Source of the DNA: Holophagales bacterium
Lineage (GTDB): Bacteria > Acidobacteriota > Holophagae > Holophagales > Holophagaceae
Direction of reading: 5' to 3'
Assembly (NCBI GenBank): GCA_031256155.1
Contig: JAIRRD010000002.1
Coordinates: 1 to 5,883 of the forward strand
Length of the DNA stretch: 5,883 bases
Positions within the stretch are counted from its first letter, which is position 1, and each line of letters opens with the position of its first letter. Below the pieces are notes generated by a model. That model made no database searches. It was not told the origin of the DNA and was given only the letters and a program-made list of their open reading frames with translations. The position numbers and the translations under genes are program-made. Shown here piece after piece: positions 5,555 through 5,883 of this stretch.

Positions 5555-5883
5555 ATGAACAAACAAAATAAAGGTCAATGTTGTTCTTTTTGCGGCAAAG
5601 GGCCGCACGAGGTTGAACATCTCTTGCAAGGCGCTCAGGCATACATTTGTGATGAATGTATTGAAGCTGGCAGTGTTCAAGTTCGCATGAGCAGGCAGAC
5701 AAAATCCAGCCCCAAGCCGGAGATGAAACTACACCGCCCTAAAGAAATCAAGGCGTTCCTGGATGAATACGTGGTTGGACAGGACGAGGCCAAGAAACGC
5801 CTCTCTGTCGCCGTCTATAACCACTATAAGCGCATATTCCAGCCTAAGGGCAAACTGAACAACGATGTAGAGCTTTCCAAGAG
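5555..5883 (+). CDS. clpX: ClpX, ATP-dependent Clp protease ATP-binding subunit (N-terminal part, cut by the window edge)
   Basis: ClpX is the AAA+ unfoldase that recognises proteins and feeds them to the ClpP peptidase in the cytoplasm. Only the first 109 codons are in the window, with no stop. The N-terminal zinc-binding domain is complete: Cys10-x-x-Cys13 in CSFCGK and Cys32-x-x-Cys35 in YICDEC. After a linker with basic residues and prolines comes the start of the AAA+ domain, [33 protein letters not shown] (61-93), the usual ClpX block before Walker A, which would lie just beyond the edge. ATG 5555 is the first start after an in-frame TAA at 5540; its Shine-Dalgarno is weak (GGGTG). The helix after the second CxxC ([10 protein letters not shown]) differs from the usual form with a further Leu-Cys. 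No clpP precedes it, unlike the common clpP-clpX order. The Lar genes probably are just neighbours. Confidence 0.93.
   Translation, partial: MNKQNKGQCCSFCGKGPHEVEHLLQGAQAYICDECIEAGSVQVRMSRQTKSSPKPEMKLHRPKEIKAFLDEYVVGQDEAKKRLSVAVYNHYKRIFQPKGKLNNDVELSK

Overview
The window reads as bacterial chromosome, most likely from a Bacillota (Firmicutes, Clostridia-like) organism. Supporting this are strong AGGAG-type ribosome binding sites, frequent TTG and GTG starts, short intergenic gaps and by-eye moderate GC. The species cannot be named from sequence alone. All recognised genes lie on the + strand.

Layout. Positions 1-180 hold no confident gene; they lead into a tRNA pseudouridine synthase of the TruA family (181-1011). 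A 92-bp gap (1012-1103) carries a 17-bp imperfect palindrome overlapping a possible -10 element, then a strong RBS. From there five genes run as one tight operon with gaps of 10-17 bp: a CbiQ/EcfT-type transporter membrane subunit (1104-1904), a CbiO/EcfA-type ATPase (1915-2640), larE (2653-3396), larB (3409-4155) and larC (4173-5474). An 80-bp gap with two adjacent inverted repeats follows, then the start of clpX (5555 to the window edge, truncated).

How the genes work together. LarB, LarE and LarC are the complete known pathway for the nickel-pincer nucleotide (NPN), the cofactor first found in lactate racemase LarA. LarB makes the dicarboxylated pyridinium mononucleotide from nicotinic acid adenine dinucleotide, LarE turns its carboxylates into thiocarboxylates, and LarC inserts nickel using CTP. 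The co-transcribed CbiQ/CbiO pair probably energises nickel uptake for that last step. Two expected partners are absent here: the substrate-capturing membrane component (CbiM/NikM or LarMN type) and any LarA-type NPN enzyme. The cassette therefore makes a cofactor whose user is not visible.

Points of interest are a LarE with a CxxC plus a third cysteine (pointing to the iron-sulfur type), a LarC that is one continuous frame with a long His-rich insert built partly from a 36-bp tandem repeat, a candidate operator before the operon, and stop codons embedded in Shine-Dalgarno sequences. This is a known type of system in an uncommon arrangement; I do not see evidence for a wholly new one.
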